The notes under the pieces were generated by a model. It saw nothing but the letters and a program-made list of their open reading frames with translations, ran no database searches and was not told the DNA's origin. Shown in pieces: positions 33,353 to 42,723 of a DNA stretch of 64,000 nucleotides. The stretch lies in the NCBI RefSeq assembly GCF_902497785.1, contig NZ_CABVHK010000015.1:72746-136745 (forward strand), written 5' to 3'. Each line of letters opens with the position of its first letter. The stretch's first letter is position 1. The DNA comes from Pseudomonas fluorescens. Its GTDB lineage: Bacteria; Pseudomonadota; Gammaproteobacteria; Pseudomonadales; Pseudomonadaceae. The position numbers and the translations under genes were made by a program.

Positions 33353-34582
33353 ATGCCCGCAACGCTGTCCTTTTCCCTCAAACAGGCTCGACGCCTGGCG
33401 CTGGCCGCCCAAGGGTTCAACGGGCGCCAGCCGCCAGCAACGATAAAAGCGCTTCAGCTCAATCGTCTGATCGAGCGGCTGGGCATTCTGCAGATCGATT
33501 CGGTCAATGCGCTGGTGCGTTCGCACTACCTTCCCTTGTTTTCCCGTCTCGGCAACTACTCACACGCCGTGCTTGACCAGGCTGCCTGGAGTTCGGGCCG
33601 GCGACGCACGCTGTTCGAGTATTGGGGGCACGAAGCCTCGTTACTGCCATTGTCGATGTACCCGTTGATGCGCTGGCGCATGGCACGCGCCAGTCGAGGC
33701 GAGGACATCTATCAGCAACTGGCGCGTTTCGGGCGTGAACAACAGGACGTCATTCGCCGGGTGTTGGCCTCGGTTCAGGAACTGGGTGCGTTGGGTGCCG
33801 GCAGTCTTTCGACCCGTCAGGAACGGGCCGGGCCATGGTGGGACTGGAGTGCGGAAAAGCATGCGCTGGAATGGCTGTTTGCCGCCGGTGAAGTGACAGT
33901 GGCCGGACGCCGCGGATTCGAGCGGCTGTATGATTTGCCGGAACGGGTGATTCCCTCGGCGATTCTCCAGCAACCATTGCTCCCGGAGGCCGAGGCCCAA
34001 CGTGGCCTGTTGCTGCATGCCGCGACGGCCTTGGGTGTAGCGACTGAAAAGGACCTGCGTGACTACTTTCGCCTGAGCCCCGGCGATGCGCGTCCGCGTC
34101 TCGCGGAACTGGTCGAGGCGGGTAAGTTGGTGACCTGCGACGTGCAGGGTTGGCGGCAACCAGCGTTTTGTCTTCCCGATCCGACAGTGCCGCGCAAGGT
34201 TGAAGCGAGTGCGCTGCTGTCACCCTTCGATTCATTGATCTGGGAGCGCAGCCGCACCGAGCGGTTGTTCGATTTCCGCTATCGGCTGGAGATTTACACG
34301 CCGCCGGACAAGCGGGTTTATGGCTATTACGTATTGCCGTTTTTGCACAATGAACGGATTGCGGCGCGGGTGGATTTGCGTGCCGAGCGGGTGTTGAGCA
34401 GGTTGGCGGTTCATGCGGTTCATGAAGAGGAACCGGGGCTGGATGACGAAGGGATGCTGGCGCTGGCGGGCAATTTGCGGCGGATGGCGGATTGGCTGGG
34501 GCTGGAACGGGTGCAGTTGAATTGTCAGCGGGAGAGTGCGGGGCGGTTGCGGGTGGCATTGGCGCAATTCGATGGTGATTGA
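33353..34582 (+). CDS. Interstrand-crosslink DNA glycosylase, AlkX/YcaQ type
   Basis: 409 residues from the ATG at 33353, placed 6 nt after AAGGAG; another ATG at 33347 sits directly on that site. HTH_42 family: three winged helices. The catalytic QxD motif is QID in LGILQIDSVNALVRSHY (about residues 44-60), as in E. coli YcaQ (AlkX), which removes damaged bases and unhooks nitrogen-mustard crosslinks. FSRLGNYSHAVLDQAAW and EYWGHEASLLP are further family blocks. Confidence 0.9.
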   Translation: MPATLSFSLKQARRLALAAQGFNGRQPPATIKALQLNRLIERLGILQIDSVNALVRSHYLPLFSRLGNYSHAVLDQAAWSSGRRRTLFEYWGHEASLLPLSMYPLMRWRMARASRGEDIYQQLARFGREQQDVIRRVLASVQELGALGAGSLSTRQERAGPWWDWSAEKHALEWLFAAGEVTVAGRRGFERLYDLPERVIPSAILQQPLLPEAEAQRGLLLHAATALGVATEKDLRDYFRLSPGDARPRLAELVEAGKLVTCDVQGWRQPAFCLPDPTVPRKVEASALLSPFDSLIWERSRTERLFDFRYRLEIYTPPDKRVYGYYVLPFLHNERIAARVDLRAERVLSRLAVHAVHEEEPGLDDEGMLALAGNLRRMADWLGLERVQLNCQRESAGRLRVALAQFDGD

Positions 34583-34597
34583 GCTGACGCATTCGCG

Positions 34598-34682
34598 TGT
34601 AGGAGCTGCCGCAGGCTGCGATCTTTTTGCGGTCCCGAATCAAATCAGAATCAAAAGATCGCAGCCTTCGGCAGCTCCTACA
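34598..34682. repeat. REP pair, family B
   Basis: TGTAGGAGCTGCCGCAGGCT and the inverse AGCCTTCGGCAGCTCCTACA; its right end touches the stop of the class II DAHP synthase. Confidence 0.9.
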
Positions 34683-34683
34683 T

Positions 34684-36030
34684 TCACCGTCGCACTTGCT
34701 TCAGGGTTTCGGCAATGAGAAATGCCAGTTCCAGCGACTGATCCGCATTCATCCGCGGATCACAATGGGTGTGATACCGGTCCGACAGCCCGTCTTCGGT
34801 AATCGGCCGTGCGCCACCGATGCATTCGGTGACATTCTGCCCGGTCATTTCGATGTGGATACCACCGGCATAGGTGCCTTCCGCCTCGTGAACCTGGAAG
34901 AACTGCTTCACCTCGCCGAGGATCTGCGCAAAGTCGCGGGTTTTGTAGCCGCTGCTGGCCTTGATGGTGTTGCCGTGCATCGGGTCGCTACTCCAGAGCA
35001 CTTGCTTGCCTTCGCGCTGCACCGCGCGGATCAACGCCGGCAAATGATCGCCGACCTTGTTCGCGCCCATCCGCGCAATCAGGTTCAAGCGCCCCGGATC
35101 GTTGTCCGGGTTGAGCACGTCGATCAGGCGAATCAGGTCTTCGGGATTCATGCTCGGGCCGACCTTGACCCCGATCGGATTGTTCACACCGCGCAGGAAT
35201 TCGACATGGGCACCGTCGAGCTGACGGGTGCGGTCGCCGATCCACAGCATGTGCGCCGAGCAATCGTAGTAATCGTTGGTCAGGCTATCGCGACGCACGA
35301 AGGCTTCTTCGTAGTTCAACAGCAGGGCTTCGTGAGCGGTGAAGAAACTGGTTTCGCGCAGTTGCGGCGAACTGTCCATGCCGCAGGCGCGCATGAAGGC
35401 CAGGGTTTCATCGATGCGGTCGGCGAGGTGGCTGTATTTTTCTGCCAGTGCCGAGTTGGCGATGAAGTCCAGGTTCCACTTGTGCACCTGGTGCAGGTCG
35501 GCAAATCCACCCTGGGCGAAAGCACGCAGCAGGTTCAGGGTAGCGGTGGACTGGTGATAGGACTGGAGCAGGCGCTCCGGGTCCGGCACGCGACTTTTCT
35601 CATCAAAGCCGATGCCGTTGACGATGTCGCCACGGTAGGCCGGCAGGGTCACGCCGTTGATGGTTTCGTCGTTGGCCGAACGCGGTTTGGCAAACTGGCC
35701 GGCCATGCGCCCGACCTTGACTACCGGGCAACCGGCGGCGAAGGTCATGACGATGGCCATTTGCAGCAGTACTTTGAAGGTGTCGCGAATTTTCGCGGCG
35801 GAGAACTCGGCGAAGCTCTCGGCGCAATCGCCGCCCTGCAACAGAAACGCGCGACCCTGGGTCACTTCGGCAAACTGACGGCGCAACTCCCGGGCTTCAC
35901 CGGCAAACACCAGCGGCGGGTAGCTCGCCAGGGTTTGCTCGACCTGCAGCAAATGCGCAGCGTCGGGGTAGTGGGGTTGTTGCTGGATCGGCAGGGCGCG
36001 CCAGCTGTCAGGGCTCCAGGGTTGGCTCAT
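34684..36030 (-). CDS. Class II 3-deoxy-7-phosphoheptulonate (DAHP) synthase
   Basis: 448 residues from the ATG at 36030 (MSQPWSPDSWRALPIQQQPH). Plant-like AroA-II enzyme: LLQGGDCAESF with the metal-binding Cys, MAGQFAKPRSANDE, YRGDIVNG, GVKVGPSMNP, ARMGANKVGDHLP, LWSSDPMHGNT, and the C-terminal DPRMNADQSLELAFL. It catalyses the same reaction as the class I enzyme at 20492. P. aeruginosa PA2843 is the known primary-metabolism type II enzyme in the same gene order. Confidence 0.94.
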   Translation of the reverse strand: MSQPWSPDSWRALPIQQQPHYPDAAHLLQVEQTLASYPPLVFAGEARELRRQFAEVTQGRAFLLQGGDCAESFAEFSAAKIRDTFKVLLQMAIVMTFAAGCPVVKVGRMAGQFAKPRSANDETINGVTLPAYRGDIVNGIGFDEKSRVPDPERLLQSYHQSTATLNLLRAFAQGGFADLHQVHKWNLDFIANSALAEKYSHLADRIDETLAFMRACGMDSSPQLRETSFFTAHEALLLNYEEAFVRRDSLTNDYYDCSAHMLWIGDRTRQLDGAHVEFLRGVNNPIGVKVGPSMNPEDLIRLIDVLNPDNDPGRLNLIARMGANKVGDHLPALIRAVQREGKQVLWSSDPMHGNTIKASSGYKTRDFAQILGEVKQFFQVHEAEGTYAGGIHIEMTGQNVTECIGGARPITEDGLSDRYHTHCDPRMNADQSLELAFLIAETLKQVRR

Positions 36031-36166
36031 CACGGTCTCGGTTGTTTTACGCTCGGACGGCCATGTTATCAGCAAATTAGTGCGTGACCTGTTCCCGTCG
36101 CTTCGCGGACAATTGCGCCTTTGCCGCTTTATGTTGCGGCGCGGCCGGCAACGATCTGGAGACGAA

Positions 36167-36922
36167 ATGACTGAGGAGCGCGTCGAGCATCTGCTCGCCG
36201 AGGTACAGGACGAGTTCGGCGTGATCCGCGTGCTGGAAGTGGCCGATTACCGTTTTCTCGAGTTCGGTGATGCCATCGAACAGAGCTGCGTGTTTACCGC
36301 TGATCCCAGCTGGCTCGAGTACGACTACACCCGCGCGATGCTGATCGGTGCGTTGTGCCACGAACAGCCGGAAAGTGCGCTGTTCCTCGGCCTCGGTGCG
36401 GGCACGCTGACCCAGGCGTGCCTGAAGTTTTTGCCGCTGGAAGACGTCGAGGCCATCGAGCTGCGTCCCGACGTGCCGCGCCTGGCCATCGAATACCTTG
36501 GGCTGGATGATGATCCGCGATTGTATATCCGCGTTGGCGATGCGCTGGAGTTGCTGGACACTGCCGAGCCGGCCGACCTGATTTTCGTCGACCTTTATAC
36601 CGATGTTGGCCCGGGTGTCGGGCACCTGGCCTGGCGCTTTCTGGAAAACTGTCAGAAACGCCTGAATCCGGGCGGCTGGCTGGTGATCAATCAATGGGCC
36701 ACCGACGACGGCAAACCGTTGGGCGCGGCGTTGTTGCGCGGGCTGTATCACCGGCATTATTGGGAACTGCCGGTGAAGGAGGGCAACGTGATTCTGATCG
36801 TGCCTTCCGAGCTGGATCAGGAGTTGGACATGGAGGGGTTGATTGCGCGTGCCGAAGGGCTGGCACCGCAGTTGGGCTACTCATTGCAGTCGCTGATCAA
36901 GGCGATTCGCCCGGCTACCTGA
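36167..36922 (+). CDS. Spermidine-synthase-like SAM-dependent protein
   Basis: 251 residues from the ATG at 36167 with GGAGAC upstream; an in-frame start 29 codons earlier lacks a site. Rossmann methyltransferase fold: LFLGLGAGTLTQACLKFLP (motif I, about 73-91), VEAIELRPDVPRLA (acidic loop), RLYIRVGDALELL and DLIFVDLYTDVGPG. The fold is that of spermidine synthase, but the tetraamine-site residues cannot be confirmed, so the aminopropyl-transfer role is uncertain. Confidence 0.87.
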   Translation: MTEERVEHLLAEVQDEFGVIRVLEVADYRFLEFGDAIEQSCVFTADPSWLEYDYTRAMLIGALCHEQPESALFLGLGAGTLTQACLKFLPLEDVEAIELRPDVPRLAIEYLGLDDDPRLYIRVGDALELLDTAEPADLIFVDLYTDVGPGVGHLAWRFLENCQKRLNPGGWLVINQWATDDGKPLGAALLRGLYHRHYWELPVKEGNVILIVPSELDQELDMEGLIARAEGLAPQLGYSLQSLIKAIRPAT

Positions 36923-36930
36923 TAACACCC

Positions 36931-37034
36931 GTAGGAGCTGCCGAAGGCTGCGATCTTTCGATCTTGATTTACAGCGCATTTGAAGACGCCAAAAGAGCAA
37001 GATCAAAAGATCGCAGCCTTCGGCAGCTCCTACA
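36931..37034. repeat. REP pair, family B
   Basis: GTAGGAGCTGCCGAAGGCTG and its inverse, between convergent genes. Confidence 0.9.
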
Positions 37035-37057
37035 CGGTGATGGGTGTGACAAATGGC

Positions 37058-37849
37058 TCAGCAGCCTTTGAAAACTCCCGGTCGCTTTTCGATCAGAGAC
37101 CGCACGCCCTCTTTGGCATCCTCACTCGCCAACAACTTCTTCACCAACGGCGGCAACCCTAGCGCCGCCGCGGTTTCCCCTTCATAGCGCGCCTGTCGCG
37201 CCGACATCAACGTGGCCCGAACCCCCAGTGGCGCCTGCCGGGCGATCCGTTCGGCCAGTTCCATCGCTCGCGGCAGCAGGTCTTCGCTGGCCATGACTTC
37301 CTGCACCAGGCCCAGATGCAACGCGTCATGCGCATCGAACTCATCCCCGGTCAGCAACCAGCGCATGGCATTGCCCCAGCCGGCTACCTGGTGCAGGCGC
37401 AGCGTGGCGCCGCCAAACGGGAAAATCCCGCGCTGCACTTCTTTCTGGGCGAATCGGGTGTTGCTGGCACACAGGTTGATGTCGGCGGCCAGCATCAGCT
37501 CGATGCCAATGGTCAGGCAATAGCCCTGCGCGGCGACGATCACCGGTTTACTGACCCTCGGCCCGGCAAACACACCCCATGGGTCACACCCCCCGGGCGG
37601 CGCCTGCCAGCCTTCGGCCAGGGCTGCGCTGGCGCTGACCAGATCGAGCCCGGCGGTGAAATGTTCGCCATGAGCGAACACCACCGCCACCCGCGCCTCG
37701 CTGTCGGCCTCGAACTCGCCGTAGGCCAGGCTCAGCGCGTTGAGCAGGTCGAGGTCGAAGGCGTTGCGTTTCGCCACCCGATCAAGGCCGATCATTAAAA
37801 CGTGGCCGTGGCGCTCACGGGTGACGCGACTGCAAGCGGGCTGGTTCAT
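37058..37849 (-). CDS. Crotonase/enoyl-CoA hydratase family protein
   Basis: 263 residues. Crotonase fold with the oxyanion motif FAHGEHFTAGLDL (about 57-69) and the second oxyanion segment KPVIVAAQGYCLTIGIELMLAADINL (about 100-125). It hydrates enoyl-CoA or performs a related crotonase reaction; the exact substrate is unclear, since the hydratase glutamates are only partly recognisable. Gene order matches PA2841. Confidence 0.9.
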   Translation of the reverse strand: MNQPACSRVTRERHGHVLMIGLDRVAKRNAFDLDLLNALSLAYGEFEADSEARVAVVFAHGEHFTAGLDLVSASAALAEGWQAPPGGCDPWGVFAGPRVSKPVIVAAQGYCLTIGIELMLAADINLCASNTRFAQKEVQRGIFPFGGATLRLHQVAGWGNAMRWLLTGDEFDAHDALHLGLVQEVMASEDLLPRAMELAERIARQAPLGVRATLMSARQARYEGETAAALGLPPLVKKLLASEDAKEGVRSLIEKRPGVFKGC

Positions 37850-38058
37850 GGCGCAACTCCTCGGGAGGGAAGGGGGGGTGGAAGGGACAGGTCAGCGTGC
37901 AGATTTGCGTCACCACGATGAACCGTTTTAGCGCCATCGCCAGCAGGGCCGGGCCTTTGAAAAATAGACCGTTGCACGATTATCCGCAAAGCCTGTGACA
38001 CAACGGTGTATCCGTCAGTTTTCCGACAAATAATGCTCCCTTTTTGGGCAAATTCCGG

Positions 38059-38064
38059 TATAGT
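38059..38064 (+). promoter_or_regulatory. Probable -10 box of the RNA helicase promoter
   Basis: TATAGT in the context CCGGTATAGTGCG; no good -35 box is seen at 17 bp. It predicts a start near 38071, giving a leader of about 210 nt. Confidence 0.45.
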
Positions 38065-38070
38065 GCGCGC

Positions 38071-38283
38071 CGGCCTTTAACCGGGCCGCGTTTAGGTAGC
38101 GCAATTCCCCGAAGTCAGCTTCGGCTGCACGTCCGCACAGCGGACTCTCCCTTGACGAATCTTTTTCATTCATTCGTTTTCGCAAATCCCCGCCGACAAA
38201 GCTGCCAGGGCGACTCTTGAGTCTTACACGGCATGCGCAGCTTTGGAGCATGGGTCTTTGCGGATGCACTTAGAGGCAGACCC
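38071..38283 (+). other. Long 5' leader of the DEAD-box helicase gene
   Basis: About 210 nt without a supported gene. It holds two stem-loops in tandem: CCGAAG-tca-GCTTCGG near 38109-38124 and GTCCG-caca-GCGGAC near 38131-38145, then a pyrimidine-rich stretch. Long structured leaders are known on cold-shock helicase genes such as csdA/deaD of E. coli. The rest of the gap, 37850-38058, shows nothing further. Confidence 0.55.
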
Positions 38284-39957
38284 ATGACCCAGGAAACCGG
38301 CGGATTCGCCGCTTTTAATCTTAATCCGAACATTCTTGCAGCCGTCATCGCGACTGGCTACGAAGAGCCTTCGGCTATTCAGCAGCAATCGATCCCGATC
38401 ATCATGGCCGGCCAGGACATGATCGGTCAGGCGCAAACCGGTACGGGTAAAACCGCCGCGTTCGCACTGCCAATTCTCCATTGCATCGATCCTGCAAAGC
38501 GCGAACCGCAAGCCCTGATCCTGGCGCCAACCCGTGAGTTGGCGCTGCAAGTAGCAACCGCTTTCGAAACCTACGCCAAGCAAATGCCAGGCGTTACCGT
38601 TGTGGCCGTTTACGGCGGCGCGCCTATGGGCCCACAACTGAAAGCAATCCGTAACGGCGCACAGATCGTTGTCGCCACCCCGGGCCGTCTGTGTGACCAC
38701 CTGCGTCGCGACGAAAAAGTCCTGTCGACCGTGAACCACCTGGTTCTCGACGAAGCCGACGAAATGCTCAAACTGGGTTTCATGGACGACCTGGAAGTCA
38801 TCTTCAAGTCTCTGCCTGCAACCCGTCAGACCGTATTGTTCTCGGCCACCTTGCCGCAGTCGATCCGTGCCATTGCCGAGCGCCATCTGCGCGATCCGCA
38901 ACACGTGAAGATCCAGACCAAGACCCAGACCGTTACCGCGATCGAACAGGCTCACCTGTTGGTTCACGCTGACCAGAAGACCTCGGCTGTATTGAGCCTG
39001 CTGGAAGTCGAAGACTTCGACGCCCTGATCATGTTCGTGCGCACCAAGCAAGCGACCCTGGACCTGGCCAGCGCCCTGGAAGCCAAAGGCTACAAAGCCG
39101 CTGCGCTGAACGGTGACATTGCCCAGAACCAGCGTGAGCGCGTCATCGACTCCCTCAAGGATGGCCGCCTGGACATCGTTGTGGCGACCGACGTTGCTGC
39201 TCGTGGCCTGGACGTTCCGCGCATCACTCACGTGTTCAACGTTGACATGCCGTACGATCCTGAGTCCTACGTTCACCGTATCGGCCGTACTGGCCGTGCC
39301 GGTCGCGAAGGTCGTGCACTGTTGCTGGTGACTCCGCGTGAGCGCCGCATGCTGCAAGTGATCGAGCGTGTAACCGGTCAAAAGGTTGCTGAAGTCCGCC
39401 TGCCGGACGCTCAGGCTGTTCTCGATGCCCGCATCAAGAAACTGACCAACAGCCTGTCGCCGCTGGTTGGCGATGCCGAATCGACTCACGGTGATCTGCT
39501 CGATCGCCTGACCGCCGACATCGGTTGCACTCCGCGTGCACTCGCCGCTGCTTTGCTGCGCAAGGCCACCAACGCTCAGGCGCTGACCCTGGCTGCCATC
39601 GAGAAAGAACGTCCACTGGTGCCGAACAATGCACCGCGTGGCGATCGTCCAGAGCGTACCGGCGACCGTCCGGACCGTGGTGATCGTGAGCGTCGTGCTC
39701 CGGTTCCATTGGCCGAAGGCCGTGCTCGTTGCCGTACCGCGCTGGGTGCGCGTGATGGTATCGCTGCGAAAAACCTGCTGGGCGCGATCCTCAACGAAGG
39801 TGGTCTGGCGCGTGAAGCCATCGGTCGCATCCAGGTGCGTGACAGCTTCAGCCTCGTCGAGCTGCCGGAAGATGGTCTGGAGCGTCTGCTGACCAAGCTG
39901 AAGGACACTCGCGTTGCCGGTAAGCAGTTGAAGCTGCGTCGCTATCGCGAAGATTGA
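38284..39957 (+). CDS. DEAD-box ATP-dependent RNA helicase, DeaD/CsdA type
   Basis: 557 residues from the ATG at 38284. The helicase core runs about 5-370: Q motif GYEEPSAIQQQSIP, Walker A AQTGTGKT, DEAD in VLDEADEML, SAT in LFSATLP, and HRIGRTGRAGR. After an arginine-rich, disordered linker with RPERTGDRPDRGDRERR repeats comes a C-terminal DbpA-type RNA-binding domain (about 475-557, VRDSFSLVELPEDGLERLL). Such helicases remodel ribosomal RNA at low temperature. Gene order matches PA2840. A terminator follows. Confidence 0.94.
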   Translation: MTQETGGFAAFNLNPNILAAVIATGYEEPSAIQQQSIPIIMAGQDMIGQAQTGTGKTAAFALPILHCIDPAKREPQALILAPTRELALQVATAFETYAKQMPGVTVVAVYGGAPMGPQLKAIRNGAQIVVATPGRLCDHLRRDEKVLSTVNHLVLDEADEMLKLGFMDDLEVIFKSLPATRQTVLFSATLPQSIRAIAERHLRDPQHVKIQTKTQTVTAIEQAHLLVHADQKTSAVLSLLEVEDFDALIMFVRTKQATLDLASALEAKGYKAAALNGDIAQNQRERVIDSLKDGRLDIVVATDVAARGLDVPRITHVFNVDMPYDPESYVHRIGRTGRAGREGRALLLVTPRERRMLQVIERVTGQKVAEVRLPDAQAVLDARIKKLTNSLSPLVGDAESTHGDLLDRLTADIGCTPRALAAALLRKATNAQALTLAAIEKERPLVPNNAPRGDRPERTGDRPDRGDRERRAPVPLAEGRARCRTALGARDGIAAKNLLGAILNEGGLAREAIGRIQVRDSFSLVELPEDGLERLLTKLKDTRVAGKQLKLRRYRED

Positions 39958-39984
39958 TCCGCTCCCGGGCTGATTGATCGAACA

Positions 39985-40018
39985 TAAAAAATCCCCGACT
40001 GGTTCGGGGATTTTTTTT
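39985..40018 (+). terminator. Terminator after the helicase gene
   Basis: AAAAAATCCCCGA / TCGGGGATTTTTTTT hairpin. Confidence 0.93.
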
Positions 40019-40063
40019 GCCTGCGTTTTGTGAGCGCTGCCCATCCCACGACTGCCGCGAACC

Positions 40064-40164
40064 CTGTGGGAGCGAGCTTGCTCGCGATGGTCGTGAACGA
40101 TTACGTGCGCTGCCTGAATGAGCGCGGTGGCTGAACGTCCATCGCGAGCAAGCTCGCTCCTACA
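40064..40164. repeat. REP pair, family A
   Basis: CTGTGGGAGCGAGCTTGCTC and its inverse between convergent genes. Confidence 0.9.
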
Positions 40165-40173
40165 AGGGGCGGG

Positions 40174-42348
40174 TTATTCCGTGGCCGGGCCGCCACCCGC
40201 TGTGACCACTTGCACGCTCATGCGTGGGGTCGCCAGGTCGAAGCCGGCTTCGTCCAGATGGCGCTTGAGCGACAGGTTGAAGGCGCGGGACACTTCCCAC
40301 TGCTTGATCGGCGCGGTCTTGAATCGGGCGCGAAGAATCGCGTTGCCCGACTCGAAGCTTTCGACGCCCTGGATCTCCAGCGGCGACCAGATGTTGCGGC
40401 GCTGCAGCGGATCGGTGCGCATCTTCTGGCCGACGTCGCGCATCAGTTTGATCGCGTTATCGATGTCCATGTTCGAGGGGATCGCCACGCGGAAGATCGC
40501 GTAGCCGAATTCCCGCGAGTAGTTCTTGATGCTTTTGATCTCGCTGAACGGGATGGTGTGAACGATGCCGTCGATGTCCCGCAGGCGCACCGTGCGGATG
40601 GTCAGCCCTTCGACAGTGCCGAGGTGACCGCCGACATCCACGTAGTCGTCGATGGCCAGCGAATCTTCGATGATGATGAATAGCCCGGTGATCAGGTCGG
40701 CCACCAGCGATTGCGCGCCGAAACCGATGGCCAGACCGATCACGCCGGCACCGGCCAGCAGTGGCGTGACGTTCATGCCCATGTTCGCCAGGGCGACGAT
40801 CAGCGCGACGATGAAAATCGCCACGAACAACACGTTGCGGATCAGCGGCATCATCGTTTGTGCGCGGGCATTGGCCAGGCCTTTGCGCGAACGGGTGAGG
40901 GCGTGGTGCACGGCGGTGTCACTGAGAATCCAGATCAGCCAGGCAAAAATCAGGGTGCCGCCGAGGCTGAACAGTTTGACGCTGACTTCATGTCCTTCGC
41001 CTTCGGTAAACGCAATCAGCGACATGCCCCAGACCCGCAGCCCCAGTTCGACGAACGCCAGCCACACCACTAAATGAACGAGGGTGTAGAAGAAGCTTTT
41101 CAAGCGGTCTGAATACAGCGCATGACGCTTCACCCCGCGTTGCGGTTTCAGCGAATGACGGCGCACCAGGCCGTTGATGACCATGCACAGCACCAGCAAC
41201 ACGGTGCAGATCAGTGCCTGGCGCAACGCGGTGCTGGTATCGCCGGCGGAGACGAACGTGGCGAAGAGCGAAATGGCCACCAGCACCAGCGCCGGCACGT
41301 ACCAGAAGGTCCCGAGAATATCGATGGTGTCGCTGAGCGCGCGGCGGGTCAGGCGTCGGGACAGCGGCTGGTTGCGGATCAAGTGGGCGATGGGGCGGCG
41401 GAAACGCAGGATGAACAGTCCGGTGGACAGCGCCGCCAGCACGTTGGCCACGGTGGCAGCGGAATGCGCCAGGTGAGTGCCGAGGCTGGTAACCAGTCGC
41501 GGGTCGCTCAAGGCTTCGCCGAAAGCGGCGAAACTGCCGATCAGCCACAACGGCCGAAAGGCCTGATGGCGCAGGATGTACAAGGCGCGGTGGCGGTGCG
41601 GACCGTCCAGCAGGGAAAAGGCAATCACGCAGATCGCCGAAAAACACGTGCCGACCACCAGCGCATAGGCCAGCACCATTGCCAGGCTTTTGCCCAGTGA
41701 CGAGGGCAAGGCGTAACTCATGTACACGGTGATCACCAGCGCAATCAGCCATGGACCGAGTTTGCGCAGGGCAAAGCGCAGCATGTCGAGGGCCTTGGGG
41801 TGTTGCGGCAGTTCCTCGGTCAGGCCGAAGCGCATCCGCACCCGGTGCCCGAGCCAGATCAACGCGGCGGCCAGCAGGCTCCAGACCATCAGAATCATCG
41901 CGAAGGCAAAGATCATCGGCAGCCATTCATTGACCGGTAGTGCCAGCGCTGTCAGTTCGTCCCTGGCCAGATTGAACTCGTCGGACCAGCGCGTGAGCGG
42001 ACTGTCGGCGCCGGAAAACTGTTTCTCGAACGTCGCCAGGGTGCCGCCAATCAGACCCAGCACGCCTTGTTCGGCGGCGGGTTGGGCTTTCTTGGTGGCG
42101 TCGCGCAGTTTCTTCAGGTCTGCGAGCAATTTCGATCGTTGCTGGTCGTTCTCCAGCGACTTGATGACTTCGTCCAGGGACTGCCCCAGAGGTTCTTGCG
42201 CTTCGGGCTGGGTTTTTGCGGAGCCGCTGAGCAGGCTCGGCAGACCGGCTGCCTGGGCCGGCGCCAGCGGTAGCAGCGTCATCAGGCAGACGAGGAAAAG
42301 AGACGGCAGGGCGAAAAGACGAGCGAACACTAGGCGGTCAACCTTCAA
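40174..42348 (-). CDS. MscS-family mechanosensitive channel, YbiO-like
   Basis: 724 residues. Signal peptide or first helix at 1-33 (ending AQAAG), a periplasmic coiled-coil region (about 45-130), about ten further membrane helices, and the MscS domain near the C-terminus with the pore helix region NMGMNVTPLLAGAGVIGLAIGFGAQSLVADLITG and the beta domain DDYVDVGGHLGTVEGLTIRTVRLRD. The size and layout match E. coli YbiO (about 740 residues), an osmotic safety channel of the inner membrane. Confidence 0.92.
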   Translation of the reverse strand: MKVDRLVFARLFALPSLFLVCLMTLLPLAPAQAAGLPSLLSGSAKTQPEAQEPLGQSLDEVIKSLENDQQRSKLLADLKKLRDATKKAQPAAEQGVLGLIGGTLATFEKQFSGADSPLTRWSDEFNLARDELTALALPVNEWLPMIFAFAMILMVWSLLAAALIWLGHRVRMRFGLTEELPQHPKALDMLRFALRKLGPWLIALVITVYMSYALPSSLGKSLAMVLAYALVVGTCFSAICVIAFSLLDGPHRHRALYILRHQAFRPLWLIGSFAAFGEALSDPRLVTSLGTHLAHSAATVANVLAALSTGLFILRFRRPIAHLIRNQPLSRRLTRRALSDTIDILGTFWYVPALVLVAISLFATFVSAGDTSTALRQALICTVLLVLCMVINGLVRRHSLKPQRGVKRHALYSDRLKSFFYTLVHLVVWLAFVELGLRVWGMSLIAFTEGEGHEVSVKLFSLGGTLIFAWLIWILSDTAVHHALTRSRKGLANARAQTMMPLIRNVLFVAIFIVALIVALANMGMNVTPLLAGAGVIGLAIGFGAQSLVADLITGLFIIIEDSLAIDDYVDVGGHLGTVEGLTIRTVRLRDIDGIVHTIPFSEIKSIKNYSREFGYAIFRVAIPSNMDIDNAIKLMRDVGQKMRTDPLQRRNIWSPLEIQGVESFESGNAILRARFKTAPIKQWEVSRAFNLSLKRHLDEAGFDLATPRMSVQVVTAGGGPATE

Positions 42349-42407
42349 AGGAGCGGATCGACCGAGTGTACGAGCCCGCCAAAATCAATGCGAGCCGGGG
42401 CGAGGAT

Positions 42408-42584
42408 TTATTCGTTGAGTTTGGCGAGGATCTTGAAAACCACCGTGGCGAGGATGGTCAGCATGCCGATCCACATGGCGAACACACCGGCATTCTTGTC
42501 GCGGAAATTGAAGCCGATGGCCAGCAGGATCATCCCGCTCAGAATCGGGATCAGCATGGCGTGAAACGAAGACATCGTGATCAT
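42408..42584 (-). CDS. Small hypothetical membrane protein
   Basis: 58 residues from the ATG at 42584 (MITMSSFHAMLIPILSGMIL), with AAGG about 10 nt upstream; a Met three codons in is an alternative start. Two hydrophobic helices, about 9-25 and 33-54, make it an inner-membrane protein. No family recognised. It stands alone between the channel and aminopeptidase genes on the same strand, with a REP pair upstream. Confidence 0.75.
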   Translation of the reverse strand: MITMSSFHAMLIPILSGMILLAIGFNFRDKNAGVFAMWIGMLTILATVVFKILAKLNE

Positions 42585-42651
42585 GGAGCGACTACCTTGT
42601 CGAAAGGGATGATGTAAGTCTAGGTGTCTATTGGGCATCGTGGGGATGCAG

Positions 42652-42720
42652 GTAGGAGCTGCCGAAGGCTGCGATCTTTAAGTCAGAATCAAAAGATCGC
42701 AGCCTGCGGCAGCTCCTACA
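42652..42720. repeat. REP pair, family B
   Basis: GTAGGAGCTGCCGAAGGCTG and GCAGCCTGCGGCAGCTCCTA; it ends 4 bp from the aminopeptidase stop. Confidence 0.9.
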
Positions 42721-42723
42721 GGG

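Noticed and set aside
34627..36087. 486-codon frame antisense to class II DAHP synthase
   Set aside because: The sense enzyme is full length and motif-complete.
38224..40044. 606-codon open frame antisense to the DEAD-box helicase
   Set aside because: The helicase on the other strand has all its motifs, and this frame is a mirror of its codon pattern with Gln-rich nonsense.
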